From: Rhizomonospora bruguierae
Lineage (GTDB): Bacteria; Actinomycetota; Actinomycetes; Mycobacteriales; Micromonosporaceae
Length of the DNA: 51,314 nt
Assembly (NCBI RefSeq): GCF_018397995.1
Contig: NZ_BBQH01000083.1
Span: forward strand, 1-51,314
Direction: 5' to 3'
The notes under the pieces are model-generated. The model saw only the letters and a program-made list of their open reading frames with translations, did no database searches and was not told the DNA's origin. The translations under genes and the position numbers were made by a program. This document shows, piece after piece, positions 19,443-26,901 of the stretch. How positions within the stretch are numbered: the stretch's first letter is position 1; every line of letters begins with the position of its first letter.

Positions 19443-21662
19443 TCAGTCGTCGAGCCAGTCGACCGTGCGGCGGCCACCGCCGCCACCGCCCGGTGGCGCC
19501 GGCGGCGGCGGGGCCGCGTGCCGCGACGAGCGGGTGTTTTGCTGGTCGTCCTCGTAGTAGCCGCCCTGGTCGGCGCCGCCCCGGGGGGCGTAGCCGCCAC
19601 CGGCGTGCGGGTCCTCGTAGCCGCCGCGCTGGGGCGGGACGCGGTCGTAGTCGTCGGCGGCCTGGCCGTACCCGCCGCCGCCCTGCTCGTAGCCGCCGCG
19701 GTCGTACCCGCCCCGGTCGTAGCCCCCGCGGTCGTAACCGCCCTGGTCGTACCCGCCGCCGCTACCGCTGGCGGTCGGGGCCTGGTAGCCGCCGCCGGCG
19801 GCGCCGTAGCCGCCCGCGCCGGGCTCCTGGTAGCCGCCGCCACCACCGGCAACGCCGCCGTAGCCGCCGCCCTGGGCGTCGTAGCCCTCGGCGTAGCCAC
19901 CGCGCTGGTCGTAGCCCTGCTCCTGGTAGCCGCCGCCCTCCGGAACCGCGCCGTGCCCGTAGCCCGGCTCGGCGCCGCCGTAGCCGCCGCGCTGGTCGTA
20001 CCCGCCCTGCCCGGCGCCGTAGCCCTCGCTGCCGCCGTAGCCGCCACCGTCACCGCCGGCCGGTTGGCCGTAACCGGGGCCGGGGCCGCCGCGGTCGTAA
20101 CGCCCGGTGGGCTCGTCGTACTGCTCCGTACCGCCGGCCCGGGTGTCGTACCCCCCGGCGCCAGCGGATGGGTAGTCACCGCGACCGCCGTAGCCGTCCC
20201 CGGCCCGCGGCGCGCCGTACTGGCCGCCGCCGTATGCGCCAGCGCCGGAGGCGGGGTTGTTGGGGTATGCGCCAGCGCCGGTGGCTGGGCCGCCGCCGTA
20301 CGCGCCGCCGCCCGAGGCCGGGTTGTTGCCGTATGCGCCGGCGCCTGAGGCCGGGCCGGCGCCGTATGCACCGGCGCCCGCGCCGCCGTAGCCGGTGGCT
20401 CCCGCGCCGCCCCGGTATCCCGGGTCGGGCTCGTCGGACCAGCCGCCCACCTGGGTGGGCGCGCCATAGTCCGGCGCGCCCTGCCCCGGCCGCATGGGCG
20501 GGGCGCCGTACGGGTCCGGGAACTCGTCGTCGACGGCGGGGCGCAGCATCGTCGTGGGCGCGTCCGCCAGGGCCGCGTTGCGGGCCGCCATGGTGGGGTC
20601 CGGCCGGGCGACCCGGGTCGCGTCGTCCCCGCCCCGGTACCCGCCCCGGCTGTTCGGCACCGGGGCTCCCGCCGTGGGCACGGGCTCGTCCGGGTCGCCG
20701 TCCTCGCGGCGGCGCCGCACCATCAGCAGCACGATCGCGCCGATGCCCAGCGCGACCAGCAGGCCGCCCAGGATGATCAGCAGCAGGGAGAGGAAGCCGC
20801 CGCCGCTGTCCTGGTTGTTCGCGGCCGGTGCCTGCGCGACGCCGGTCTCCTCGGCGGCCTCTTCCTCGGTGGGCTCGTCGGTCGGCACCTCGACGGTCGC
20901 CTCGGCGGTCGGGGTGGCGCTCGGGGCGGCGTCGGCCCGCATGACGACGCGTACGTTCCGGGAAGCCTGGCCGGCCTGCACGTTGATCGACTTGGTGGGC
21001 GTGGACCACCCGGACTTCTGCGCGGTGATCTGGATCTCACCGGGCGTGATCGGCTTGCCGGCCGAGCCGGTGAACTTGAACGAGCCGCTCTCGTTGGTGT
21101 TGGTGGTGTACGCGTGGTTGTCGGAGTCGAGGATGCCGACCAGCGCGCCACCGATGCCGTCGCCGGTGGCGAGGTCGGCCACCTTGCCGGAGATCTCGGC
21201 GACCGTGCTCGGCGCGTCCGGCCCCTGCACCGTCATGTTCCGGCTGTCCGAGCCCTGGTCGGTACCGCCGAGGATCCCGCCCGGCGCGCTCGCCGTGACC
21301 TGCACCTGGCCGCGCTTGGTCTGGCCCTGCGCAACGTTGCCGGCCTTGAGCGTGACGGTGAACTCGGCCCGGTCGCCCGGCTCGATCCGTTGCGACGGAG
21401 AGCAGTCGCCCGAGCAGCTCAGGCCGTCGAACACACGGACCTGGATGGTGAAGTTCGCCGGTGGGCCCTCGGTGTTCCGGTTGACGATGCTGTATTTCAT
21501 CGTCGCCTGCTCACCGGAGCGCAGGGAGGCGTTCGTCAACGAGTCGATGTTGACGTCGGGGTTCACGGCCAAGGCCGCCCTGGGTAGTGCCACGAGCGAT
21601 CCTGCGGCCAACACCGCGACCACCCCGGCGCGAAGCATCCAGGTTCGTCGGTGTGTTGTCAC
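19443..21662 (-). CDS. Exported membrane protein with carboxypeptidase-regulatory-like domain and Gly/Tyr-rich tail
   Basis: A 739-aa type I membrane protein. Residues 1-32 are a signal peptide (cleavage near RAALA-VNPD). The outside part holds a beta domain (33-145, with two Cys in SCSGDCS) and a CarboxypepD-regulatory/Cna-B-like domain (155-230, ISGKVADLATGDGIGGALV). A Thr/Glu-rich spacer leads to one membrane helix at 289-315 and a stop-transfer RRRR. The remaining 424 residues, predicted cytoplasmic, are low-complexity and rich in Gly, Tyr, Asp and Arg with motifs GGYDRGGYDRGGYDQ. I chose GTG 21662 because GGAGGG lies 8 nt away; GTG 21668 is too close to it. Function unknown. Confidence 0.85.
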   Translation of the reverse strand: MTTHRRTWMLRAGVVAVLAAGSLVALPRAALAVNPDVNIDSLTNASLRSGEQATMKYSIVNRNTEGPPANFTIQVRVFDGLSCSGDCSPSQRIEPGDRAEFTVTLKAGNVAQGQTKRGQVQVTASAPGGILGGTDQGSDSRNMTVQGPDAPSTVAEISGKVADLATGDGIGGALVGILDSDNHAYTTNTNESGSFKFTGSAGKPITPGEIQITAQKSGWSTPTKSINVQAGQASRNVRVVMRADAAPSATPTAEATVEVPTDEPTEEEAAEETGVAQAPAANNQDSGGGFLSLLLIILGGLLVALGIGAIVLLMVRRRREDGDPDEPVPTAGAPVPNSRGGYRGGDDATRVARPDPTMAARNAALADAPTTMLRPAVDDEFPDPYGAPPMRPGQGAPDYGAPTQVGGWSDEPDPGYRGGAGATGYGGAGAGAYGAGPASGAGAYGNNPASGGGAYGGGPATGAGAYPNNPASGAGAYGGGQYGAPRAGDGYGGRGDYPSAGAGGYDTRAGGTEQYDEPTGRYDRGGPGPGYGQPAGGDGGGYGGSEGYGAGQGGYDQRGGYGGAEPGYGHGAVPEGGGYQEQGYDQRGGYAEGYDAQGGGYGGVAGGGGGYQEPGAGGYGAAGGGYQAPTASGSGGGYDQGGYDRGGYDRGGYDRGGYEQGGGGYGQAADDYDRVPPQRGGYEDPHAGGGYAPRGGADQGGYYEDDQQNTRSSRHAAPPPPAPPGGGGGGRRTVDWLDD
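19446..20717 (-). repeat. Low-complexity coding repeat: GGYD/GGY and SGAGAY tracts
   Basis: The tail of the preceding protein is encoded by degenerate short repeats. One block around 20216-20380 repeats units like PASGAGAYGNN; another around 19670-19760 repeats GGYDR. This is protein-level low complexity, not a mobile or CRISPR repeat. Confidence 0.85.
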
Positions 21663-21677
21663 GTCCACCGCCCTCCG

Positions 21678-21702
21678 GTCTGCCACCCTGTGTCTGCCAC
21701 CC
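21678..21702. repeat. Direct repeat of GTCTGCCACCC in a divergent promoter region
   Basis: GTCTGCCACCC occurs at 21678-21688 and again at 21692-21702, a 14-bp period, just upstream of the Gly/Tyr-rich membrane protein gene. It could be a regulator site or chance; nothing else supports it. Confidence 0.4.
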
Positions 21703-21791
21703 GCTGTGTGCATACACCGTCGGCCACTATGCCTTGTCCGGGTGCCTCGGCGCGACCCAGGGCCGGGGTCAAACATGTCCCGGGCGGGTCG

Positions 21792-21797
21792 TATCGT
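21792..21797 (+). promoter_or_regulatory. -10 box for leaderless sterol-carrier-type gene
   Basis: TATCGT begins 12 nt before GTG 21804, which lacks a Shine-Dalgarno. Confidence 0.45.
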
Positions 21798-21803
21798 CCC
21801 GGC

Positions 21804-22157
21804 GTGTCCTCTGCGCACAGTAAGTCCGCCGCGGTCGCGGCCGTCCTGACCGCGATTGACGCGGGTGCGGAGCCGGAGCGGGCGGCCCTGCGTGACGCGG
21901 TGCGCGAGTTGCTGCGGGGGCTGGTGGCGAAGGCGCCCGGCCGTTCGGTGGAGGTGCGGGTTCCGCCGTTCGGGGCGGTGCAGTGCGTCGCGGGCCCCCG
22001 GCACACCCGGGGGACTCCGCCGAACGTGGTGGAGTGCGCTCCGGTGACGTGGGTGATGCTGGCCACCGGGCGGCTGGAGTGGCGGTCCGCCGTCGAACAG
22101 GGGAGGATCAGAGCTAGCGGCACGCGCGCCGACATTTCCGATTACATCCCGATCTAG
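21804..22157 (+). CDS. Sterol-carrier-family-like small protein
   Basis: A 117-aa protein: an N-terminal helical part (AAVLTAIDAGAEPERAALRDAVRELLRGLV), then beta strands with PGRSVEVRVPPFGAVQC and a C-terminal WVMLATGRLEWRSAVEQGRIRASG. That ending is like SCP2 / maleylpyruvate-isomerase C-terminal domains, and actinobacterial homologues beside purF carry the name sterol carrier family protein. No substrate can be inferred. GTG 21804 is chosen from the -10 box 12 nt upstream. Confidence 0.75.
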   Translation: MSSAHSKSAAVAAVLTAIDAGAEPERAALRDAVRELLRGLVAKAPGRSVEVRVPPFGAVQCVAGPRHTRGTPPNVVECAPVTWVMLATGRLEWRSAVEQGRIRASGTRADISDYIPI

Positions 22158-22220
22158 CGATAGCCCTCGATCACTTTCGGCATCCGAAACGTGGCTCTCA
22201 GTAAGGTCTGGCCACTCGCG

Positions 22221-22226
22221 TACACT
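22221..22226 (+). promoter_or_regulatory. Possible purF -10 box
   Basis: TACACT lies about 40 nt before the purF start and would give a leader of about 30 nt containing the ribosome site. No convincing -35 hexamer is visible. Confidence 0.35.
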
Positions 22227-22264
22227 GTGGCGGACAACGCACCGATCAGCACGAGGAGCGGCAG

Positions 22265-23815
22265 GTGCCCCGAGGCGACGGCCGGTTGAGCCACGACCTC
22301 GACCCCCAACGGCCCGGCCCGCAAGACGCTTGCGGAGTGTTCGGCGTGTGGGCCCCGGGGGAAGAGGTCTCCAAGCTCACCTACTTCGGCCTGTACGCGT
22401 TGCAGCACCGCGGCCAGGAGGCCGCGGGCATCGCGGTCAGCGATGGATCGGGCGTGGTGGTCTACAAGGATCTGGGCCTGGTCGCCCAGGTGTTCGACGA
22501 GCCGACCCTGGCCAGCCTGCGTGGTCACCTCGCGATCGGGCACACCCGCTACTCCACCACCGGCGGCTCGACCTGGGAGAACGCGCAGCCGACGATCCGG
22601 GCCACCCCGGCCGGCACCACGATCGCCCTCGCGCACAACGGCAACCTCGTCAACACCGCGGAACTCGCCCGTACCGTCGCCGAGTGGGGCTTGGACGTGG
22701 CCGGCTCGACCTCCGACACCGCGCTGGTCACCGCCCTGCTCGCGGGCCGGCCGGACCTGTCGGTGGAGGCCGCCGCGCTGGAGGTGCTGCCCACGCTGCG
22801 GGGCGCCTTCAGCTTCGTCTTCATGGACGAGACCACCCTCTACGCGGCCCGTGACCCGCACGGCGTGCGCCCGCTGGTCCTCGGCCGGCTGGAGCGCGGC
22901 TGGGTGGTGGCGAGCGAGACCGCCGCGCTGGACATCGTCGGCGCGAGCGTGGTCCGCGAGGTGGAGCCCGGCGAGTTGATCGCGGTGGACGAGGACGGCC
23001 TGCGCTCGGCCCGGTTCGCGGCGCCGGAGCCGAAGGGCTGCCTGTTCGAGTACGTCTACCTGGCCCGGCCGGACACGACGATCGCCGGCCGCAACATGTA
23101 CGCCGCCCGGGTGGAGATCGGCCGCCGATTGGCCCGCGAGCACCCGGCCGAGGCGGATCTGGTCATCGGCGTGCCGGAGTCCGGCATCCCGGCGGCGATC
23201 GGCTACGCGGAGGAGTCCGGCATCACCTACGGCGCCGGGCTGACGAAGAACGCGTACGTCGGGCGCACGTTCATCCAGCCGTCGCAGACGATCCGGCAGC
23301 TCGGGGTGCGGCTGAAGCTGAACCCGCTGCGGGAGAACGTGCGCGGCAAGCGGCTGGTGGTGGTGGACGACACGATCGTGCGCGGCAACACCCAGCGCGC
23401 GATCGTACGGATGCTGCGCGAGGCCGGTGCGCTGGAGGTGCACGTGCGCATCTCGGCGCCGCCGGTGACCTGGCCGTGCTTCTACGGCATCGACTTCCCC
23501 ACCCGCGCCGAGCTGATCGCCAACGGCCTGGACGTCGACGGCATCCGGCGCTCGATCGGCGCGGACTCGCTCGGCTACGTGTCGCTGCCGGGGCTGATCG
23601 CGGCCTCCGAGCAGCCCCGCAGCCGGCTGTGCACGGCGTGTTTCGACGGCGAGTACCCCATCGGGTTGCCCGCCGGGCATCTGATCGGTAAGCACGTACT
23701 CGAGGGCGTGGAGCGGCGGGTGACGGCCGACCGGCCCGAGCGGGGGGAGCACCAGGCGGACGCCGAACCGGTGGCCGCCGGGGCGACCGGTGGCGATCCG
23801 TCCCACCGGGCCTAG
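22265..23815 (+). CDS. purF: Amidophosphoribosyltransferase
   Basis: PurF makes phosphoribosylamine from PRPP and glutamine, the first purine step. The 516-aa protein has a 22-residue propeptide before the nucleophile Cys23 (DACGVFG), which must be removed. The PRPP loop is VVVDDTIVRGNT. Four Cys in KGCLFEYVY, WPCFYGIDF and CTACFDGEYP match the ligands of the [4Fe-4S] cluster of the Bacillus-type enzyme, so an oxygen-sensitive cluster is expected. GTG 22265 has GAGGAG 6 nt upstream. The last 35 residues are an extra acidic/Ala tail. purM follows after 68 nt. Confidence 0.97.
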   Translation: MPRGDGRLSHDLDPQRPGPQDACGVFGVWAPGEEVSKLTYFGLYALQHRGQEAAGIAVSDGSGVVVYKDLGLVAQVFDEPTLASLRGHLAIGHTRYSTTGGSTWENAQPTIRATPAGTTIALAHNGNLVNTAELARTVAEWGLDVAGSTSDTALVTALLAGRPDLSVEAAALEVLPTLRGAFSFVFMDETTLYAARDPHGVRPLVLGRLERGWVVASETAALDIVGASVVREVEPGELIAVDEDGLRSARFAAPEPKGCLFEYVYLARPDTTIAGRNMYAARVEIGRRLAREHPAEADLVIGVPESGIPAAIGYAEESGITYGAGLTKNAYVGRTFIQPSQTIRQLGVRLKLNPLRENVRGKRLVVVDDTIVRGNTQRAIVRMLREAGALEVHVRISAPPVTWPCFYGIDFPTRAELIANGLDVDGIRRSIGADSLGYVSLPGLIAASEQPRSRLCTACFDGEYPIGLPAGHLIGKHVLEGVERRVTADRPERGEHQADAEPVAAGATGGDPSHRA

Positions 23816-23883
23816 CACGACCGCCGGACACCGTCCGGCACACCCACCGCGGTCGACACCGCGGCCTCACAAAGGGGAGAACC

Positions 23884-25035
23884 GTGACGCACGTGACCGA
23901 GCGCAGCGCCGGTGGCATCGGCCGCCGGGAGGACAGCGACCGCCAGCCGTGGCAGGTGGGCAACGGGCGCACGGCTCGCCAGCGCACCGTCACGTACGCC
24001 GACGCGGGTGTGTCGATCCACGCGGGGGAGCAGGCGGTGTCGCTGTTGAAGTCGAAGGTTCACCGGACGATGCGCCCCGAGGTGATGGGCGACATCGGCG
24101 GCTTCGCCGGCCTGTTCCGGCTGGACATCGCCAAGTACCGCAACCCGATCCTCGCCTCGTCGACCGACGGGGTGGGCACCAAGCTGGTCATCGCGCAGCA
24201 GATGGACATCCACGACACCGTCGGGATCGATCTGGTCGCGATGGTGGCGGACGACCTGGTCGCCTGCGGGGCCGAGCCGCTGTTCCTGCTGGACTACATC
24301 GCCTGCGGCGAGGTGGTGCCGGAGAAGGTCGCGGAGATCGGCGCGGGCATCGCGGACGGCTGCCGGTACGCGGGCTGCGCCCTGCTGGGCGGGGAGACCG
24401 CGGAGCACCCGGGGGTGCTGCGCCCGCACGAGTACGACCTGTCGGCGACCGGCGTCGGGGTGGTCGAGGAGAGCGCCCTGCTCGGCCGGGACCGGGTCGA
24501 GGTCGGCGACGTGGTGATCGCGATGCGCTCGTCCGGCCTGCACTCGAACGGGTACTCGCTGGTCCGGCACGTGCTGCTGGGCGCCGGCCGGATGCGGCTG
24601 GACACCGTGATCGAGGAGTTCGGCCGCCAGCGCACCCTCGGCGAGGAGCTGCTCAGCCCTACCAAGATCTACGCGAAGGACTGCCTGGACCTGATCGTCG
24701 AGTGCGAGGTGCGCGCGTTGGCGCACGTCACCGGCGGTGGGATCCCGGGCAACCTGGTCCGGGTGCTGCCGGAGCACGTGGACGCGGTCGTCAACCGGGC
24801 CACCTGGAAGCCGCAGCCGATTTTCGACCTGGTGCAGAGCAAGGGCCGGATCGAGAGCCCGGAGATGGAGTCCACGTTCAACATGGGCGTGGGCATGTTC
24901 GCGATCGTCTCGGCCACGGACGCGGACCGGGCGCTGGCGTTCCTCACCGGCCGGGGCGTGGACGCCTGGCAGGCCGGCGAGATCGTCGACGGTTCGGGCA
25001 ACGTGCTGATGGTCGGCCAGCACACCCGGGGTTGA
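23884..25035 (+). CDS. purM: Phosphoribosylformylglycinamidine cyclo-ligase
   Basis: PurM closes the imidazole ring to give AIR with ATP. The 383-aa protein carries TYADAGVSIHAGEQAV, SSTDGVGTKLVIAQQM, LLGGETAEHPGVL and SSGLHSNGYSLVR, all typical, and normal C-terminal half motifs (HVTGGGIPGN). About 35 extra N-terminal residues precede the core. GTG 23884 has AAAGGGGAG 4 nt upstream. It lies directly before the radical SAM-peptide cassette. Confidence 0.97.
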   Translation: MTHVTERSAGGIGRREDSDRQPWQVGNGRTARQRTVTYADAGVSIHAGEQAVSLLKSKVHRTMRPEVMGDIGGFAGLFRLDIAKYRNPILASSTDGVGTKLVIAQQMDIHDTVGIDLVAMVADDLVACGAEPLFLLDYIACGEVVPEKVAEIGAGIADGCRYAGCALLGGETAEHPGVLRPHEYDLSATGVGVVEESALLGRDRVEVGDVVIAMRSSGLHSNGYSLVRHVLLGAGRMRLDTVIEEFGRQRTLGEELLSPTKIYAKDCLDLIVECEVRALAHVTGGGIPGNLVRVLPEHVDAVVNRATWKPQPIFDLVQSKGRIESPEMESTFNMGVGMFAIVSATDADRALAFLTGRGVDAWQAGEIVDGSGNVLMVGQHTRG

Positions 25036-25053
25036 CCGATCGTCCGCCGCGGC

Positions 25054-25090
25054 TTCACCCGGGTGGACGGTTCCCCCTAGCCTGTCTAGG
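25054..25090 (+). promoter_or_regulatory. Possible promoter of the RiPP cassette with small inverted repeat
   Basis: TTCACC (25054-25059), 18 bp and TAGCCT (25078-25083) would start transcription about 25 nt before the maturase GTG. CCTAG-CCTGT-CTAGG (25076-25090) overlaps the -10 box as a small dyad. The -35 match is weak. Confidence 0.4.
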
Positions 25091-25116
25091 CACACCTGAC
25101 GGCAGAGGGGGAGTTC

Positions 25117-26268
25117 GTGGTCGGCCCGCAGCGCGGTTCGGGCGGCATGCGTGGCATCGCCGCCGTGCCCGGGTACGTGGTCATGCAGCCCACCACCCTC
25201 TGCAACCTGGACTGTTCCTACTGTTACCTGCCGTTCCGGGCCGCGGACCGGCGGATGGGGGTGCCGGTCGCCGAGGCGGTGGCGGCGGCCGTCGAGGGCT
25301 GGGCCCGGGCGGGACGGTTCTCGGTCGTGTGGCACGGCGGCGAGCCAATGGCGGCGGGCCGGGAGCACCTGGCGTCGCTGCTCGCCCCGTTCGACCCCGC
25401 GGTCGAGCATCACGTGCAGACGAACGCCACGCTGATCGATGACGACTGGTGCGAGTTCTTCGCCCGGCATGCCGTGCGGGTCAGCGTGAGCGTGGACGGC
25501 CCGGAACGGCGCAACGGTGCCCGGGTGACCCGGGGCGGCCGTCCGGCCTACCAGCGCGTCCTGAGGGGCGTGGCGGCCCTGCGCCGGCACGGCATACCCT
25601 TCTCCGCCCTCTGCGTGGTCTCCGAGCCGTCCCCGGGGCTCGCCGCCGAGCTGTACGGGTACTTCCTCGACCTGGGCGTCGAGGTGCTCGGCATCAACAT
25701 CGAGGAGCGGGAGGGCGTGAACCTTCGGGACAACCGCCACCCGGCCGAGGCGGTGAGCGGGTTCTGGGCCGAGCTGACCGCGGCCTGGCGCCGCGACCCC
25801 CGGGTGCACGTCCGGGAGATCGAGTGGACCCTGCGGTACGCGGCCGCGGTGCTCGACGGCACGGCCGGCGAGTTGCTGCCCCGCCAACTGGACCCGATCC
25901 CGACGGTCGGGTATGACGGCTCGGTGGTGCTGCTCTCGCCCGAGTTGGCCGGCTTCACCGACGCCCGGTACGGCGACTTCACCAGCGGCAATGTGTTGAC
26001 GACCCCGCTCGCCGAGATCCTTGCCGGCGCCGCCGCCGGCCCGGGCTGGATCGGCGAGTTCCTGCGCGGCGTGCAGGCGTGCCGGCGCGGCTGCCCGTAC
26101 TTCGACTTCTGCGGGGGCGCGCATGCTGCCAACCGCTACTTCGAGCATGGGCGTTTTGACGGTACGGAGACTGATCACTGCCGCAACAGCAAGATGCGCC
26201 TACTGGAGGGAGTGCTGGACCATGCCAGAGACCACGGGGCCGCAGTCGTCGGCCGACCCGGTCGGTGA
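25117..26268 (+). CDS. amcB: Radical SAM/SPASM-like peptide maturase, predicted cyclophane-forming
   Basis: A 383-aa enzyme. The radical SAM cluster motif CNLDCSYC (Cys29, 33, 36) reduces SAM on a [4Fe-4S] cluster to give the 5'-deoxyadenosyl radical; WHGGEP follows as in peptide maturases. The C-terminal region has CRRGCPYFDFCGG and a later DHC, a shortened SPASM set; the usual upstream Cys of the GxxxxC element is missing (GYDGSVVLLSP). GTG 25117 has AGAGGGGGAG just upstream. The precursor gene overlaps its 3' end. Its similarity is to maturases that couple aromatic side chains to a beta-carbon two residues on; the AmcB name is from memory of family nomenclature and would need a profile search. 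Confidence 0.8.
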   Translation: MVGPQRGSGGMRGIAAVPGYVVMQPTTLCNLDCSYCYLPFRAADRRMGVPVAEAVAAAVEGWARAGRFSVVWHGGEPMAAGREHLASLLAPFDPAVEHHVQTNATLIDDDWCEFFARHAVRVSVSVDGPERRNGARVTRGGRPAYQRVLRGVAALRRHGIPFSALCVVSEPSPGLAAELYGYFLDLGVEVLGINIEEREGVNLRDNRHPAEAVSGFWAELTAAWRRDPRVHVREIEWTLRYAAAVLDGTAGELLPRQLDPIPTVGYDGSVVLLSPELAGFTDARYGDFTSGNVLTTPLAEILAGAAAGPGWIGEFLRGVQACRRGCPYFDFCGGAHAANRYFEHGRFDGTETDHCRNSKMRLLEGVLDHARDHGAAVVGRPGR

Positions 26269-26437
26269 TCGGGTGCGGGCGGCGGCACCAGGGCTGGTGG
26301 CGCTGCTCGCCGAGGCGGAGGAGGCGCGTCGGCTGCGGGTCGAGGCGGCGGGCGCTGACGGCGGCTCGGCCGTCTGTGCCTGGAACCACTTCGAGAACAT
26401 CCCGACGTTCTACAACTGGAACAACCGTCCCCGTTGA
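26222..26437 (+). CDS. amcA: Predicted multi-cyclophane RiPP precursor peptide
   Basis: A 71-residue peptide in a different frame that overlaps the maturase gene by 47 nt; GGAGGGAG lies 9 nt before ATG 26222. Residues 1-50 form a helical, Ala/Glu/Arg-rich leader. Residues 54-68 read WNHFENIPTFYNWNN, followed by RPR. Each aromatic at 54, 57, 63 and 66 is followed two residues later by His or Asn (W-N-H, F-E-N, F-Y-N, W-N-N), the spacing of three-residue cyclophanes. Leader plus aromatic core next to a radical SAM maturase makes the precursor role likely. No transporter or protease gene is adjacent. Number and position of crosslinks are inference. The amcA symbol is tentative. Confidence 0.8.
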   Translation: MPETTGPQSSADPVGDRVRAAAPGLVALLAEAEEARRLRVEAAGADGGSAVCAWNHFENIPTFYNWNNRPR

Positions 26438-26445
26438 TGAGCCAC

Positions 26446-26479
26446 GCAGTGAGCACGCGCGGATGCGCGTGCTCACTGC
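26446..26479. terminator. Perfect 15-bp hairpin after the RiPP precursor
   Basis: GCAGTGAGCACGCGC and GCGCGTGCTCACTGC pair perfectly around a GGAT loop. It lies 8 nt after the precursor stop and 20 nt before the end of the convergent DUF3073 gene, so it can end both transcripts. The T-tract is poor. Confidence 0.75.
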
Positions 26480-26499
26480 TTACGTGGAATCAGACCGGA

Positions 26500-26706
26500 T
26501 CAGCGACGGGGGGACGCCCAGGCGTCGTCGTCGTCCTCTTCGTCGTCCTCGTAGTCGCGGTCTGTCGCGTCCGTGAGGTCATCGCTGGACTTCCCCCCGC
26601 CTGCGGCTAGCTCGCGCTGCAAGGCGGCGAGGTCGGTGTTCGGGGAGTGGTACTTCAACTCCCGCGCCACCTTCGTCTGCTTGGCCTTAGCTCGGCCGCG
26701 CCCCAT
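26500..26706 (-). CDS. DUF3073 small acidic/basic protein
   Basis: A 68-aa protein: basic N-terminus MGRGRAKAKQTKVARELKY, SPNTDLAALQRELAAG in the middle, and a strongly acidic end (DYEDDEEDDDDAW). This is the conserved DUF3073 pattern, found across actinobacteria, commonly downstream of purM. Function unknown. ATG 26706 gives the family start; the upstream GTG-initiated six residues are not conserved in my recollection. Confidence 0.9.
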   Translation of the reverse strand: MGRGRAKAKQTKVARELKYHSPNTDLAALQRELAAGGGKSSDDLTDATDRDYEDDEEDDDDAWASPRR

Positions 26707-26901
26707 GGCTCGACCCCCTCGCACAGAAACGGGGCAGCCCGAAGGCGGGCCCCGATGACGTCAGGCATCTCTCGTGCGGTCTACGGTACATGGGGACCAC
26801 GCGATTCGGCACCTCGGGTTACCCCGGTGCGTCGCGAGTCGCATCCTCGCGCCCCCACATACCGTGTGTAAGGGGTGCGTTACGCAATCACCCCTGACCG
26901 G
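26707..26901. other. Intergenic region with two small hairpins
   Basis: 195 nt between the vdh stop and the DUF3073 start, both on the minus strand. AGGGGTG (26871-26877) pairs with CACCCCT (26889-26895) just after the vdh stop and may be its terminator. GCACC (26809-26813) with GGTGC (26826-26830) around GGGTTACCC forms another small stem. No further gene is supported. Confidence 0.5.

Noticed and set aside
23790-25442. 550-residue frame spanning purM and the maturase
   Set aside because: Gly/Arg-rich shadow; purM and the radical SAM protein are read in other frames with clear motifs.
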